In this document: positions 54,462 to 64,000 of the stretch, in pieces | How the letters are laid out: the number at the start of each line of letters is the position of its first letter | Position numbering within the stretch: the stretch's first letter is position 1 | Assembly: GCA_037833965.1 (NCBI GenBank) | Contig: AP031356.1 | Location: forward strand, 8,020,501-8,084,500 | Source of the DNA: Marchantia polymorpha subsp. ruderalis | Taxonomy: Eukaryota > Streptophyta > Marchantiopsida > Marchantiales > Marchantiaceae | Length of the DNA: 64,000 nucleotides | Direction of reading: 5' to 3' | The notes under the pieces: model-generated | Databases searched by the model: none | What the model was told of the DNA's origin: nothing | What the model saw: only the letters and a program-made list of their open reading frames with translations | Program-made: the position numbers and the translations under genes

Positions 54462-55812
54462 TGTGGTAACACACTTTTTGTTTTTTTTGCAGAATTTAAA
54501 CAATTTTAGAAAACTAGTACCAAAGCAGTGTTTGTAGCTAGAGAAGGGTACGCTAAATAGAGTGGATTGATGAGATCGTCACGAGGGCACAAAGAATCAC
54601 GTAGTCGGATGTACCAACGCCAACGTCTTCGGCGCCTTCGGCAAAGACTTCTTTTTGAGGTGTCTCTACTCACGCGCCTCTAGCGTACAAGGAAGCTACG
54701 CTTCCGGCGCAGACACCTCAGGAGGAGGTTTTGCTAAAGACGTCAGGAGAAGGGCCCGGACCTCTAAAGGCATCCGACCATGAGTGCGCCTTCGGCGAAG
54801 CGCCGCTAGCGCGGAAAGGGAAAACCTTCATAACAATCGGGATACACGGTAGATCCAGTTGGTTGAAGTTGCATTAGAAAGAACTCGGGACGCTCGTTCT
54901 AACGAGCCCAAGAGCGCCGGAGATGGATCAGGAATGGAGAAGTTATGAGCGTCGGAAAACTCGTAGCCGGACATGCGCCGTTCGCGCTAGGGTTCACAGC
55001 CGGAAAGGATTCCCGTACGCCCTCGGCGATGCGCCTTCGGCGGAATCACGCGCTCACAGGAGGAAACCAACTCAGAGTCGGAAGCGCCTTTGGCGGCTGT
55101 TCATGGAAGGAAAGCGCCGGTCGGATGTACGCCTCCGACGTGGCGCTGACGGCCGGATGCGCTGGCACGAGTTGCGCTGACGGATATGCGCTGGCAGCAA
55201 CGGACGAGGCATAAAGGACAAAATAGGCGGTACGACTGCGCGCCGGCGTAATTCGCTCCGGCTGGATGTGCGCCTCCAGCAAGGCGCCGACGGATAATGA
55301 ACGCACCAGCGGCGACACGCCTCCGGAGAAGGGCGGGTTAGGAAAAGACAACAGGGCCGACGTATACCCTGCAGCGGACTCGAGTCCGGAAGGTGGCGGC
55401 GGCGGGAGAATTCAACGTTTAAGCATGCGAATGCGCGCAAGGCGGAGACGTGAATTCGCGCATGCAAAGGGCGAACCGTTAAGCCGTATAGCCGGCTGCG
55501 TACGTTGCAACCAGTAAGAACGTTGGACGTTCTTGAAATCGGAGAAGAAAAGACTGCGCTCCAGTCTCATTCTCTCATTCTTGACTTTGCAATTTCCAGT
55601 TCCAAGATTACGCGCAAGGGCGGAGCGACCTGCAGTGAGAGTAGAGAGTGCGGAGACGAGTTGCACAATGATCTTGGCGGACCTCGAAAGAATTGGGAGT
55701 AGCGATCTTGAACGAGCGCAGAGAGAGTGAGCAGTCAGTGCTTGAGTGGCCGACGCGCAGTGGCGATTGTGAGAGAGTGAGCGAAAGAACGTTTGTGTGT
55801 GCAGGCAACGCA

Positions 55813-58368
55813 ATGTCGAAGGTTCCCCAACTGCGAGTGTCTCCACTCAGGGTGCCGCAGATCGGTCTACGCGCATTTCAAGATGTGCTGACGAGGCTGA
55901 AGCTCGATTTTCTCCTCTGGGGGTGGAATTGGACGTGTCCGGAGATGGTGCGCGAGTATCTGCAAGAGAGACACAAGCCTTCTCGCGGATTTCGCCCACA
56001 CCCAGAGAGATGGGAAATTTGCAATTGGGCGCAGGTGTTGGGCAGGTGTGCCGGCGAGGAAGGGGATCTCCTCTTCGAGGCCGATAGCGTGAAGGTGTCC
56101 CAGGAGGAAGAAGTCTCTTACAATGAGCTCTTCAAAGTGGCCAGACATCCCAAGAACGGTTTCCGGACTCGGGATTACAAGGATCGATTGCGGAGAAATG
56201 TCGCGACAGCATTGCTGCAGATATTGCAGCCGACCAAGACCGCTTACATGCATGGTTGGCAGGTAGAGTTCGTGGAGCTAGTGTTGTCAGGAGCTCCGGT
56301 GCATTGGGCACGGCTCCTGTGGAAGGTGACGCGCCAACATGCGCAAGAAGAGAGGGGAGGAACGCTCAATCATCTATCGCCTTACTTAATCGTGTTTTAC
56401 CGGGCGATGGGATGTTTGACGAATGCTGAGAAAACTCGGTTTCCGCAGCTGAGCCGGTCTTATCCAGGTAGATATTCGAGGGAGGCCGAAGTAGACACGG
56501 ATCCGGACGAGGAACCTGCCAGTACGCCTCCGGCTCCGGCTCCAGCCAGAGCAGCAGAAGAACGTCGAAGTGAGCGCATTCCGCGCAAGCGGAAGTGGGA
56601 TGAGAGACCTGAGGACAGGCAGCCGGAAGTACCAGCTGCGCCGACTCGTGGTCGGCCCACCCCCGAGCCTCATAGTCGACCAAAACAGAGGGCACGCAGG
56701 ATGCCAACTGTTACTGAGGAGACCAGGCGAACTCCGACCCGGCGGAATCTCACACAGGAAGAGATAATCGCTCAGGTTCTAGGGAAGACGGCAGAAACCT
56801 CTGCACAGAAGGCACCACGGCCTTCGGGAGGAGATGGACGGACTGACAGCCGGCCGACTGCGAGTCGGATGACTGAAGGTCGACAGACGGAAGGAAGGCC
56901 AACTGAACGGCGCGTTGAACCGGACAGCAGGCCGGAAACGGAAGAGAGTTTGGCTGACGAGCCAACAATCCTCAGAGGGTCGTCTTCGGCGGAAGGCACT
57001 TCTGGAAGAACGCCCCCAACAAGCAGGCCAAGTGGAGTCAAGACGCGCAGGGTGTATCCGACTCCCAGTCGGACAACTGCTGGTCGGCCGACTGCGAGTC
57101 GGACAACAGAGAGTCAGCCGGATTCGCCGACTGCGAGACGGATGGGGCCAACGACCAGTGTGCGGACGCCTTCGGCGGACGCACCTTCAGCAAGGACACC
57201 TTCCGCGCAGATTGCGCCGGAAGGACAGGCAGCAGAAGCGGGCGGTGCAAGAGTGACAAAAGTCACTGCGGCGTCGACCCCTTCACAAACCGAAGATCGA
57301 GCCGGAACAGGGGCTCAAGCAGTGGGATCTCCCACTGCCCTGGATATTTTAGCAGGCAGTGGAGCAGCAGTCGCAGCAGAAGCTGCTGCGCGCCACAGTT
57401 CCAGGGAGTCGCCAAGGGATTCAGTGGCGACTGAGATCCTCGAGACTGAGGATGAGACGAGCTCGGAAGAGCAAGAAGAGGATTCGGTGCAGAAAACGCC
57501 AACAGGGGTGCTGTGCGAACAGATAGTTCCACTCCTGCGATATCTGGATCGCAAGACATCCAAATACGCAAGTGCCTTAAAACCGCAGTCTTATGTGGAG
57601 ACAATCAGGCGAAGGACGAGGAGCAAGGTGGCAAGGTGGGCCTCTAGATGCGGAGTATATGTGGATAGGAACACCGCCCTCCGACAACACCTGGCGGTCA
57701 CCCAGAAGCTGTACCAAGCCTTGCAGCAGCAGAAGGAGGATGCGGCGACGAAGAGTCAGGCGGAGGCCGAACTAATACGGGCAAAGATCGAGTCGGAACT
57801 GCAGGAGGAGCGGAGACAGAACGAAGTCCTAGCAGCCGAGCTTGCGCGCCAGACGCGCGCCTTAGAGGAAAGTCAAAGAGCCCGGAAGGAGGATGAGGAG
57901 TTGTTGTGCAACTTGCAAACCGAGTGCTCGGATTTGAGGACACAACGTGCGGATTTAGAAATGCAGCTGGCAGAGGTGGAGAGCAGCTGCAGGGCACGAG
58001 GAGAGTTGGCGGCACGGGTGACTCGTTGTCTAAACGGATACACCCATTGGGAGGTGGCAGCTCAAGAGAGGGTTACACTCCGGGAGTTCGAGCTTCGGGC
58101 GGCGGCATTGACGGAAGGTGACAGTCGGAGTCGGCGGCGAGTGGCAAGAAAATTAGAAACTTTCTTGTCGGGTGCGCGCGACACTATGGCGCACTTGCAG
58201 TCGGAAGTCACTGCAGCACTCCGACGCCTGGGGTTACGCAGCCGGTCGGAAGACTGGCAAGGTAGAGATAGTACGCGGAGCAGTCCGGCGCGCAGGAGGC
58301 GCAGCACCGGATCTGCTGAGTGCAGTAGAGTAGTTTGGTTTCGCGCAGATGCTGCGAGTGGTAGATAG
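55813..58368 (+). CDS. U3-encoded protein of family A, 3' LTR copy (851 aa)
   Basis: The protein is identical to that of 44927-47482. Because it lies downstream of pol within the transcribed part of the element, this is the copy a genomic or spliced RNA could express, as MMTV does for sag in its 3' LTR. The TTTGTGTGTGCAG just before the start codon could serve as an acceptor. Which copy is expressed, and from which promoter, cannot be told from sequence. Confidence 0.85.
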   Translation: MSKVPQLRVSPLRVPQIGLRAFQDVLTRLKLDFLLWGWNWTCPEMVREYLQERHKPSRGFRPHPERWEICNWAQVLGRCAGEEGDLLFEADSVKVSQEEEVSYNELFKVARHPKNGFRTRDYKDRLRRNVATALLQILQPTKTAYMHGWQVEFVELVLSGAPVHWARLLWKVTRQHAQEERGGTLNHLSPYLIVFYRAMGCLTNAEKTRFPQLSRSYPGRYSREAEVDTDPDEEPASTPPAPAPARAAEERRSERIPRKRKWDERPEDRQPEVPAAPTRGRPTPEPHSRPKQRARRMPTVTEETRRTPTRRNLTQEEIIAQVLGKTAETSAQKAPRPSGGDGRTDSRPTASRMTEGRQTEGRPTERRVEPDSRPETEESLADEPTILRGSSSAEGTSGRTPPTSRPSGVKTRRVYPTPSRTTAGRPTASRTTESQPDSPTARRMGPTTSVRTPSADAPSARTPSAQIAPEGQAAEAGGARVTKVTAASTPSQTEDRAGTGAQAVGSPTALDILAGSGAAVAAEAAARHSSRESPRDSVATEILETEDETSSEEQEEDSVQKTPTGVLCEQIVPLLRYLDRKTSKYASALKPQSYVETIRRRTRSKVARWASRCGVYVDRNTALRQHLAVTQKLYQALQQQKEDAATKSQAEAELIRAKIESELQEERRQNEVLAAELARQTRALEESQRARKEDEELLCNLQTECSDLRTQRADLEMQLAEVESSCRARGELAARVTRCLNGYTHWEVAAQERVTLREFELRAAALTEGDSRSRRRVARKLETFLSGARDTMAHLQSEVTAALRRLGLRSRSEDWQGRDSTRSSPARRRRSTGSAECSRVVWFRADAASGR

Positions 58369-58401
58369 GATAGCGTAGTGCTAGTTAGGATCTTTTGAGA
58401 G

Positions 58402-58430
58402 TATAAAGTAGATCAAGGCGTTTTGCCTTG
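58402..58430 (+). promoter_or_regulatory. TATA box and inverted repeat, 3' LTR
   Basis: Copy of 47516-47544. In the 3' LTR it could drive transcripts outward into the flanking LTR. Confidence 0.6.
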
Positions 58431-59587
58431 GGACTCTTCCAGTTTCGGAAGTGCAGATCAGGAACTCACTTTCTTGGCGTGTTTGTGCATTTTGGTCCTG
58501 GCACCACGTAGAGAAGCTGCAGCATAGCGAAGTTACCGTATGTTGTAGTTGAAGGCCTTCGGCTGAATGTTCAGAGCTCGCACCCGGTTAGAGACTTGAG
58601 TAGTGCGGATCTGCACCTGCGGGTGATTTCTGATGCTCAGAGCCGGCTGCGAGTTAGAGACTTGAACAGTTCCCCCTTACTCCTTCGAGTGACATATCCT
58701 GATTGTACTCCTACGGGAAGTTTCCCCTGAATGCCAATGTGAAGTTTCATTACTTCGTGTAAACCTTGGTTTGTAATTCAGGTTGTGTGTGTGTTACTGG
58801 ATCGTGTTTTCAGTAAGTTCTCAGTCGGGTCTGCACTCCCTGCGTTTTGTGTGATAGTCGAGGGTGACGTCCACGGCGTACGTAGAGGCTTCGTTCCGAA
58901 GTGAGAAGTCCAGTCCGGGTACCCCCGCTAGTTCCTGGCGGAAGGGCAGTAAAAGCCGGAGTGGGAGGCACTTCCTGCAGAACCTCTGAGTGAACTTGCG
59001 AGACACTTTCCTCCTGAAATCCGAAGCGGAGGTCCTGACCGACCTCCGAGTTGTGCTTTTTGCCAGTTTCAGGTGTGTGTGTGTGTGTGTTGAGTGACCA
59101 AGCTGTACCGTGCATCCTCCGAGCATCCTCCGAGTTGAGTTCCTCCTCCGAGTCGAGCCTCCGAGTCGAGCACTACAGTATTTCTGGGAGTGACAGTCGC
59201 CTAGAATTCAAACTCTACCAAAAGTCTGTTAAACGTGACACTTTTACTCTGTGTGTTGCCTCTGTCCCTGTGGGTTCGATCTTTTTACCACCATACTGCA
59301 GTTTTAGCCTTTGGTGGGTTATTACAGCTCCAGTCTCATTCTCTCATTCTTGACTTTGCGATTTCCAGTTCCAAGATTACGCGCAAGGGCGGAGCGACCT
59401 GCAGTGGGAGTAGAGAGTGCGGAGACGAGTTGCGCAAGGATCTTGGCGGACCTTGAAAGACCTGTGAGTAGCGATCTTGAACGAGCGCAGAGAGAGTGAG
59501 CAGTCAGTGCTTGAGTGGCCGACGCGCAGTGGCGATTGTGAGAGAGCGAGCGAAAGGGATAACGTTTGTGTGTGTGCAGGCAACGCA

Positions 59588-62143
59588 ATGTCGAAGGTTC
59601 CCCAGCTGCGAGTGTCTCCACTCAGGGTGCCGCAGATCGGTCTACGCGCATTTCAAGATGTGCTGTTGAGGCTGAAGCTCGATTTTCTCCTATGGGGGTG
59701 GAATTGGACATGTCCGGAGATGGTGCGCGAGTATCTGCAGGAGAGACACAAGCCTTCTCGCGGATTTCGCCCACACCCAGAGAGATGGGACATTTGCAAT
59801 TGGGCGCAGGTGTTAGGCAGGTGTGCCGGCGAGGAAGGGGATCTCCTCTTCGAGGCCGATAGCGTGAAGGTGTCCCAGGAGGAAGAAGTCTCTTACAATG
59901 AGCTCTTCAAAGTTGCCAGACATCCCAAGAACGGTTTCCGGACACGGGATTACAAGGATCGATTGCGGAGAAATGTCGCGACGGCATTGCTGCAGATATT
60001 GCAGCCAACCAAGACCGCTTACATGCATGGTTGGCAGGTAGAGTTTGTGGAGCTAGTGTTGTCAGGAGCTCCGGTGCATTGGGCACGGCTCCTGTGGAAG
60101 GTGACGCGCCAACATGCGCAAGAAGAGAGGGGAGGAACGCTCAATCATCTATCGCCTTACTTAATCGTGTTTTACCGGGCGATGGGATGTTTGACGAATG
60201 CTGAGAAAACTCGGTTTCCGCAGCTGACCCGAATTTATCCAGGTAGATATTCGAGGGAGGCCGAAGTAGACACGGATCCGGACGAGGAACCTGCCAGTAC
60301 GCCTCCGGCTCCGGCTCCAGCAAGAGCAGCAGAAGAACGTCGAAGTGAGCGCATTCCGCGAAAGCGGAAGTGGGATGAGAGACCTGAGGACAGGCAGCCG
60401 GAAGTGCCAGCTGCGCCGACTCGTGGTCAGCCCACCCCCGAGCCTCACAGTCGACCAAAACAGAGGGCACGCAAAATGCCAACTGTTACTGAGGAGACCA
60501 GGCGAACTCCGACCCGGCGGAATCTCACACAGGAAGAGATAATCGCTCAGATTCTAGGGAAGACGGCAGAAACCTCTGCACAGAAGGCACCACGGCCTTC
60601 GGGAGGAGATGGACGGACTGACGGCCGGCCGACTGCGAGTCGGATGACTGAAGGTCGACAAGCGGAAGGAAGGCCAACTGAACGGCGCGTTGAACCAGAC
60701 AGCAGGCCAGAAGCAAAAGAGAGTTTGGCTGACGAGCCAACAATCCTCAGAGGGTCGTCTTCGGCGGAAGGCACTTCTGGAAGAACGCCACCAGCAAGCA
60801 GGCCAAGTGGAGTCAAGACGCGCAGGGTGTATCCGACTCCCAGTCGGACAACTGCTGGTCGGCCGACTGCGAGTCGGACAACAGAGAGCCGGCCGGATTC
60901 GCCGACTGCGAGACAGATGGGGCCAACGACCAGTGTGCGGACGCCTTCGGCGGACGCACCTTCAGCAAGGACACCTCCCGCGCAGATTGCGCCGGAAGGA
61001 CAGGCAGCAGAAGCGGGCGGATCAAGAGTGACAAAAGTCACTGCGGCGTCGACCCCTTCACAAACCGAAGATCGAGCCGGAACAGGGGCTCAAGCAGTGG
61101 GATCTCCCACTGCCCTGGATATTTTAGCAGGCAGTGGAGCAGCAGTCGCAGCGGAAGCTGCTGCGCGCCACAGTTCCAGGGAGTCGCCAAGGAATTCGGT
61201 GGCGACTGAAATCCTCGAGACTGAGAATGATACGAGCTCGGAAGAGCAAGAAGCGGATTCGGTACAGAAAACGCCAACAGGGGTGCTGTGCGAACAGATA
61301 GTTCCACTCCTGCGATATCTGGATCGCAAGACATCCAAATACGCGAGTGCCTTAAAACCGAAGTCTTATGTGGAGACTATCAGGCGAAGGACGAGGAGCA
61401 AGGTGGCAAGGTGGGCCTCTAGGTGCCAAGTATATGTGGATAGTAACACCGCCCTCCGACAACACCTGGCGGTCACACAGAAGCTATACCAAGCCTTGCA
61501 GCAGCAGAGGGAGGATGCGGCGACGAAGAGTCAGGCGGATGCCGAACTAATACGGGCAAAGATCGAGTCGGAATTGCAGGAGGAGCGGAGACAGAACAAA
61601 GTCCTAGCAGCCGAGCTTGCGCGCCAGACGCGCGCCTTAGAAGAAAGTCAAAGAGCCCGCAAGGAGGATGAGGAGTTGTTGTGCAACTTGCAATCCGAGT
61701 GCTCGGATTTGAGGGCACAACGTGCGGGATTGGAAATGCAGCTGGCAGAGGTGGAGAGCAGCTGCAGGGCACGAGGAGAGTTGGCGGCACGGGTGACTCG
61801 TTGTCTAAAAGGATACACCCATTGGGAGGTGGCAGCTCAAGAGAGGGTTACCCTCCGGGAGTTCGAGCTTCGGGCGGCGGCCTTGACGGAAGGTGACAGT
61901 CGGAGTCGGCGGCGAGTGGCGAGAAAATTAGAAACCTTCTTGTCGGGTGCGCGCGACACTATGGCGCACTTGCAGTCGGAAGTCACTACAGCGCTCCGAC
62001 GCCTGGGGTTACGCAGCCGGTCGGAAGACTGGCAAGGTAGAGATAGTAAGCGGAGCAGTCCGGCGCGCAGGAGGCGCAGCACCGGATCTGCTGAGTGCAG
62101 TAGAGTAGTTTGGTTTCGCGCAGATGCTGCGAGTGGTAGATAG
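59588..62143 (+). CDS. U3-encoded protein of family A, solo-LTR copy (851 aa)
   Basis: Open from the ATG at 59588 to 62143, with the same length as in the young element but several substitutions (for example DICNWAQ for EICNWAQ, VTTALRR for VTAALRR). The N-terminal domain, linker and coiled coil are all intact although the LTR has no element attached. If transcribed from its own U3 leader it could act without gag or pol. Confidence 0.82.
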   Translation: MSKVPQLRVSPLRVPQIGLRAFQDVLLRLKLDFLLWGWNWTCPEMVREYLQERHKPSRGFRPHPERWDICNWAQVLGRCAGEEGDLLFEADSVKVSQEEEVSYNELFKVARHPKNGFRTRDYKDRLRRNVATALLQILQPTKTAYMHGWQVEFVELVLSGAPVHWARLLWKVTRQHAQEERGGTLNHLSPYLIVFYRAMGCLTNAEKTRFPQLTRIYPGRYSREAEVDTDPDEEPASTPPAPAPARAAEERRSERIPRKRKWDERPEDRQPEVPAAPTRGQPTPEPHSRPKQRARKMPTVTEETRRTPTRRNLTQEEIIAQILGKTAETSAQKAPRPSGGDGRTDGRPTASRMTEGRQAEGRPTERRVEPDSRPEAKESLADEPTILRGSSSAEGTSGRTPPASRPSGVKTRRVYPTPSRTTAGRPTASRTTESRPDSPTARQMGPTTSVRTPSADAPSARTPPAQIAPEGQAAEAGGSRVTKVTAASTPSQTEDRAGTGAQAVGSPTALDILAGSGAAVAAEAAARHSSRESPRNSVATEILETENDTSSEEQEADSVQKTPTGVLCEQIVPLLRYLDRKTSKYASALKPKSYVETIRRRTRSKVARWASRCQVYVDSNTALRQHLAVTQKLYQALQQQREDAATKSQADAELIRAKIESELQEERRQNKVLAAELARQTRALEESQRARKEDEELLCNLQSECSDLRAQRAGLEMQLAEVESSCRARGELAARVTRCLKGYTHWEVAAQERVTLREFELRAAALTEGDSRSRRRVARKLETFLSGARDTMAHLQSEVTTALRRLGLRSRSEDWQGRDSKRSSPARRRRSTGSAECSRVVWFRADAASGR

Positions 62144-62176
62144 GATAGCGTAGTGCTAGTTAGGATCTTTTGAGAG

Positions 62177-62205
62177 TATAAAATAGATCAAGGCGTTTTG
62201 CCTTG
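62177..62205 (+). promoter_or_regulatory. TATA box and inverted repeat, inner A LTR
   Basis: TATAAAATA followed by CAAGGC-GTTTT-GCCTTG with the family spacing. In a solo LTR it points toward the host DNA on the right. Confidence 0.6.
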
Positions 62206-63101
62206 GGACTCTTCCAGTTTCGGAAGTGCAGATCAGGAACTCACTTTCTTGGCGTGTTTGTGCATTTGGTCCTGGCACCACGTAGAGAAGCTGCAGCATA
62301 GCGAAGTTACTGTATGTTGTAGTTGAAGGCCTTCGGCTGAATGTTCAGAGCTCGCACCCGGTTAGAGACTTGAGTAGTGCGGATCTGCACCTGCGGGTGA
62401 TTTCTGATGCTTAGAGCCGGCTGCGAGTTAGAGACTTGAACAGTTCCCCCTTACTCCTTCGAGTGACATATCCTGATTGTACTCCTACAGGAAGTTTCCC
62501 CCGAATGCCAATGTGAAGTTTCATTACTTCGTGTAAACCTTGGTTTGTAATTCAGGTTGTGTGTGTGTTACTGGATCGTGTTTTCAGTAAGTTCTCAGTC
62601 GGGTCTGCACTCCCTGCGTTTTGTGTGATAGTCGAGGGTGACGTCCACGGCGTACGTAGAGGCTTCGTTCCGAAGTGAGAAGTCCAGTCCGGGTACCCCC
62701 GCTAGTTCCTGGCGGAAGGGCAGTAAAAGCCGGAGTGGGAGGCACTTCCTGCAGAACCTCTGAGTGAACTTACGAGACACTTTCCTCCTGAAATCCGAAG
62801 CGGAGGTCCTGACCGACCTCCGAGTTGTGCTTTTTGCCAGTTTCAGGTGTGTGTGTGTGTGTGTGTTGAGTGACCAAGCTGTACCGTGCATCCTCCAAGC
62901 ATCCTCCGAGTTGAGATCCTCCTCCGAGTCGAGCCTCCGAGTCGAGCACTGCAGTATTTCTGGGAGTGACAGTCGCCTAGAATTCAAACTCTACAAAAGT
63001 CTGTTAAACGTGACACTTTTACTCTGTGTGTTGCCTCTGTCCCTGTGGGTTCGATCTTTTTACCACCATACTGCAGTTTTAGCCTTTGGTGGGTTATTAC
63101 A

Positions 63102-63106
63102 TGACA
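63102..63106. repeat. Target site duplication TGACA, right copy
   Basis: It pairs with 38942-38946 and marks the right edge of the composite. Confidence 0.85.
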
Positions 63107-63398
63107 ACTTCCCATATGAAAGCATTCGTTTCCGGAAATCAATCGCTGTTTCCAAGAAAAAAATTTACATACAACGATTTTTCACTTGATTGTATCTTCA
63201 CTAACTTTTCGAAAATGCTTACTTTTAGATTTCCGTGACATAGGAAAAGCAATACATTAAAACTGATGAATATGTGATTATGAACCATGATGGTTACAAA
63301 ACTGGAGCATTTGACATAAAACACATGTCAATTGAAGGTTTCAACAATGCTAGTTCGTACCACTCAAGTGATATTTCTGATTGAACTTCATTAAAGAC
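63107..63398. other. Host DNA, continuation of the island
   Basis: AT-rich, similar in composition to 33576-38941, which it joined before the composite LTR inserted. I see no gene or repeat in it. Confidence 0.6.
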
Positions 63399-63625
63399 TG
63401 TGAGCACAAAATTGTGCTCACATGTCTTTTTAACCTTGTGAGAGTTAAAGTTTTAGATTTAAGCTCTTGCAAAATTATGCTCGGAGTTTTCTGGAAGTTT
63501 TGGTAAGATTAGGAGTTGGTGTAATAGCTAGTAGGCAAAGGTCCGGAACGGGGCTTTCAGGGCAGGGTCTCCGACGAAGAGCCTTCGGTGAAGTTCCTTC
63601 GGGGAAAGGCCTTCGGCGAAACTGT

Positions 63626-63760
63626 GAAACCCTCATAACGTTTTCAATGTGTGACTCCTTGACTCAGTTAGTGTCTCCTTGGAAAGAGCTCGCAACGCTC
63701 GTTCCAACGAGACCAAGAACTCTTCAAACGGATGAGGAATCACTGAGTTGTGAGTGTCGG
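63626..63760 (+). repeat. Shared 130-bp module, C copy
   Basis: From AACCCTCATAACG to GTTGTGAGTGTCGG, with arms TTGGAA (63679-63684) and TTCCAA (63702-63707). Confidence 0.78.
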
Positions 63761-63792
63761 AAGTTACTGATGGGAAGGGTTGAGGCAAGTCC

Positions 63793-63856
63793 GGCTGCGA
63801 ACGTCTCCGGCTGCGGACGTCTCCGGCTGCGAACGTCTCCGGCTGCGAACATCTCC
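63793..63856 (+). repeat. 16-bp tandem repeat, four units
   Basis: Four units of GGCTGCGAACGTCTCC with one or no change per unit, between the two module copies of the C LTR. Confidence 0.9.
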
Positions 63857-64000
63857 GGCTTCGGACGACTTCGCAACAATTGCGAGCAGGCCTTCGGCGA
63901 ACTCGGGGTCGGCGGACTCCGAGCCGGTGAACATCGTGCAAGGGCCATCGGCGAAACAGTAAACTCGGCATATCTTTTTCATTTGTTAACGGTTTGACTT

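Larger units (their letters stand above)
43576..59326 (+). mobile_element. Young family A element, 15.75 kb, almost whole
   Basis: Two 4,865-base LTRs (43576-48440 and 54462-59326) flank a 6.0-kb internal region, and a perfect 5-bp target duplication (GCTCC) flanks the whole. By eye I found one difference between the LTRs, so the insertion is very recent. The order is LTR (with U3 gene), primer site, leader with a duplicated U5 piece, gag, protease, RT, RNase H, integrase, polypurine tract, LTR (with U3 gene). It looks close to whole, with perhaps one or two small breaks in the gag-protease region. LTRs make up 62 per cent of its length, an unusual proportion. Family: Ty3, Tat/Athila branch. 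Confidence 0.93.
54462..59326 (+). repeat. 3' LTR of the young A element
   Basis: 4,865 bases, offset by 10,886 from the 5' LTR and virtually identical to it. On the genomic RNA its U3 frame would be the last gene. Confidence 0.95.
59327..63101 (+). mobile_element. Family A LTR, inner copy, right part
   Basis: It begins with the duplicated GCTCC, continues the LTR interrupted at 43575 and ends GGGTTATTACA at 63101. Together the two parts make a full-length A LTR of about 4.87 kb. It is followed by TGACA and host DNA instead of a primer site, so it is solo-like. The TATA box is TATAAAATA at 62177-62185 and the GT run lies near 62847-62866. Confidence 0.92.
63399..64000 (+). repeat. Family C LTR-like sequence, plus strand
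   Basis: It starts TGTGAGCACAAAATTG and is the inverted counterpart of 33575 leftward: AAAGTTTTAGATTTAAGCTC, then GCCTTCGGCGAA spacers and the shared module. A first module copy is at 63626-63760, and a second begins near 63956 and runs off the window. No polypurine tract precedes it, so it looks like a 5' or solo LTR. Confidence 0.6.

Overview
The window reads as nuclear DNA of a streptophyte (land plant or charophyte-grade alga); I cannot name the species. The evidence is Ty3 retrotransposons whose reverse transcriptase, integrase and tRNA-Asp-type primer site match the plant Tat/Athila branch, plus one host gene, a small thaumatin-like protein with four exons and GT-AG introns. About 58 of the 64 kb is retrotransposon sequence. 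The retroelement DNA is GC- and CpG-rich; the host DNA is visibly AT-richer.

Two related LTR families account for most of it. Family A LTRs are about 4.87 kb (start TGTGGTAACACAC, end GGGTTATTACA). Family B LTRs are about 5.3-5.4 kb (start TGTGGTACCCCAC, same end). Both are unusual because the U3 part of the LTR, upstream of the TATA box, carries a long open frame (851 aa in A, about 954 aa in B). It has a conserved N-terminal domain, a fast-changing Pro/Ser/Arg linker and a C-terminal coiled coil. A complete element therefore carries this gene twice. A third family, C, is seen only as two LTR-like pieces (31857-33575 and 63399-64000).

Layout. 1-4786: plus-strand B LTR inserted into the 3' LTR of a minus-strand B element (B1, 4787-16364). 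B1 itself sits in the end of a plus-strand A pol, whose tail and 3' LTR piece follow (16365-19269). 19270-28462: a second minus-strand B element (B2), incomplete. 28463-31856: minus-strand A LTR piece. 31857-33575: C LTR-like DNA with four tandem copies of a 130-bp module. 33576-38946: host island with the thaumatin-like gene (36409-37674, minus strand). 38947-63101: a composite A LTR flanked by the 5-bp duplication TGACA. It contains an almost pristine 15.75-kb A element (43576-59326, target duplication GCTCC). 63107-63398: rest of the host island. 63399-64000: C LTR-like DNA in the opposite orientation.

How the element parts work together. Each element has LTR, a primer site 22 nt inside the LTR, gag with three CCHC zinc knuckles, a DSG protease, then RT, RNase H and integrase, and a polypurine tract directly before the 3' LTR. 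There is no chromodomain and no env. Between protease and RT both families keep UAG followed by CAA-UUA or CAA-CUA, the tobamovirus-type read-through context. The U3 gene is the last gene on the genomic RNA, in the position of MMTV sag.
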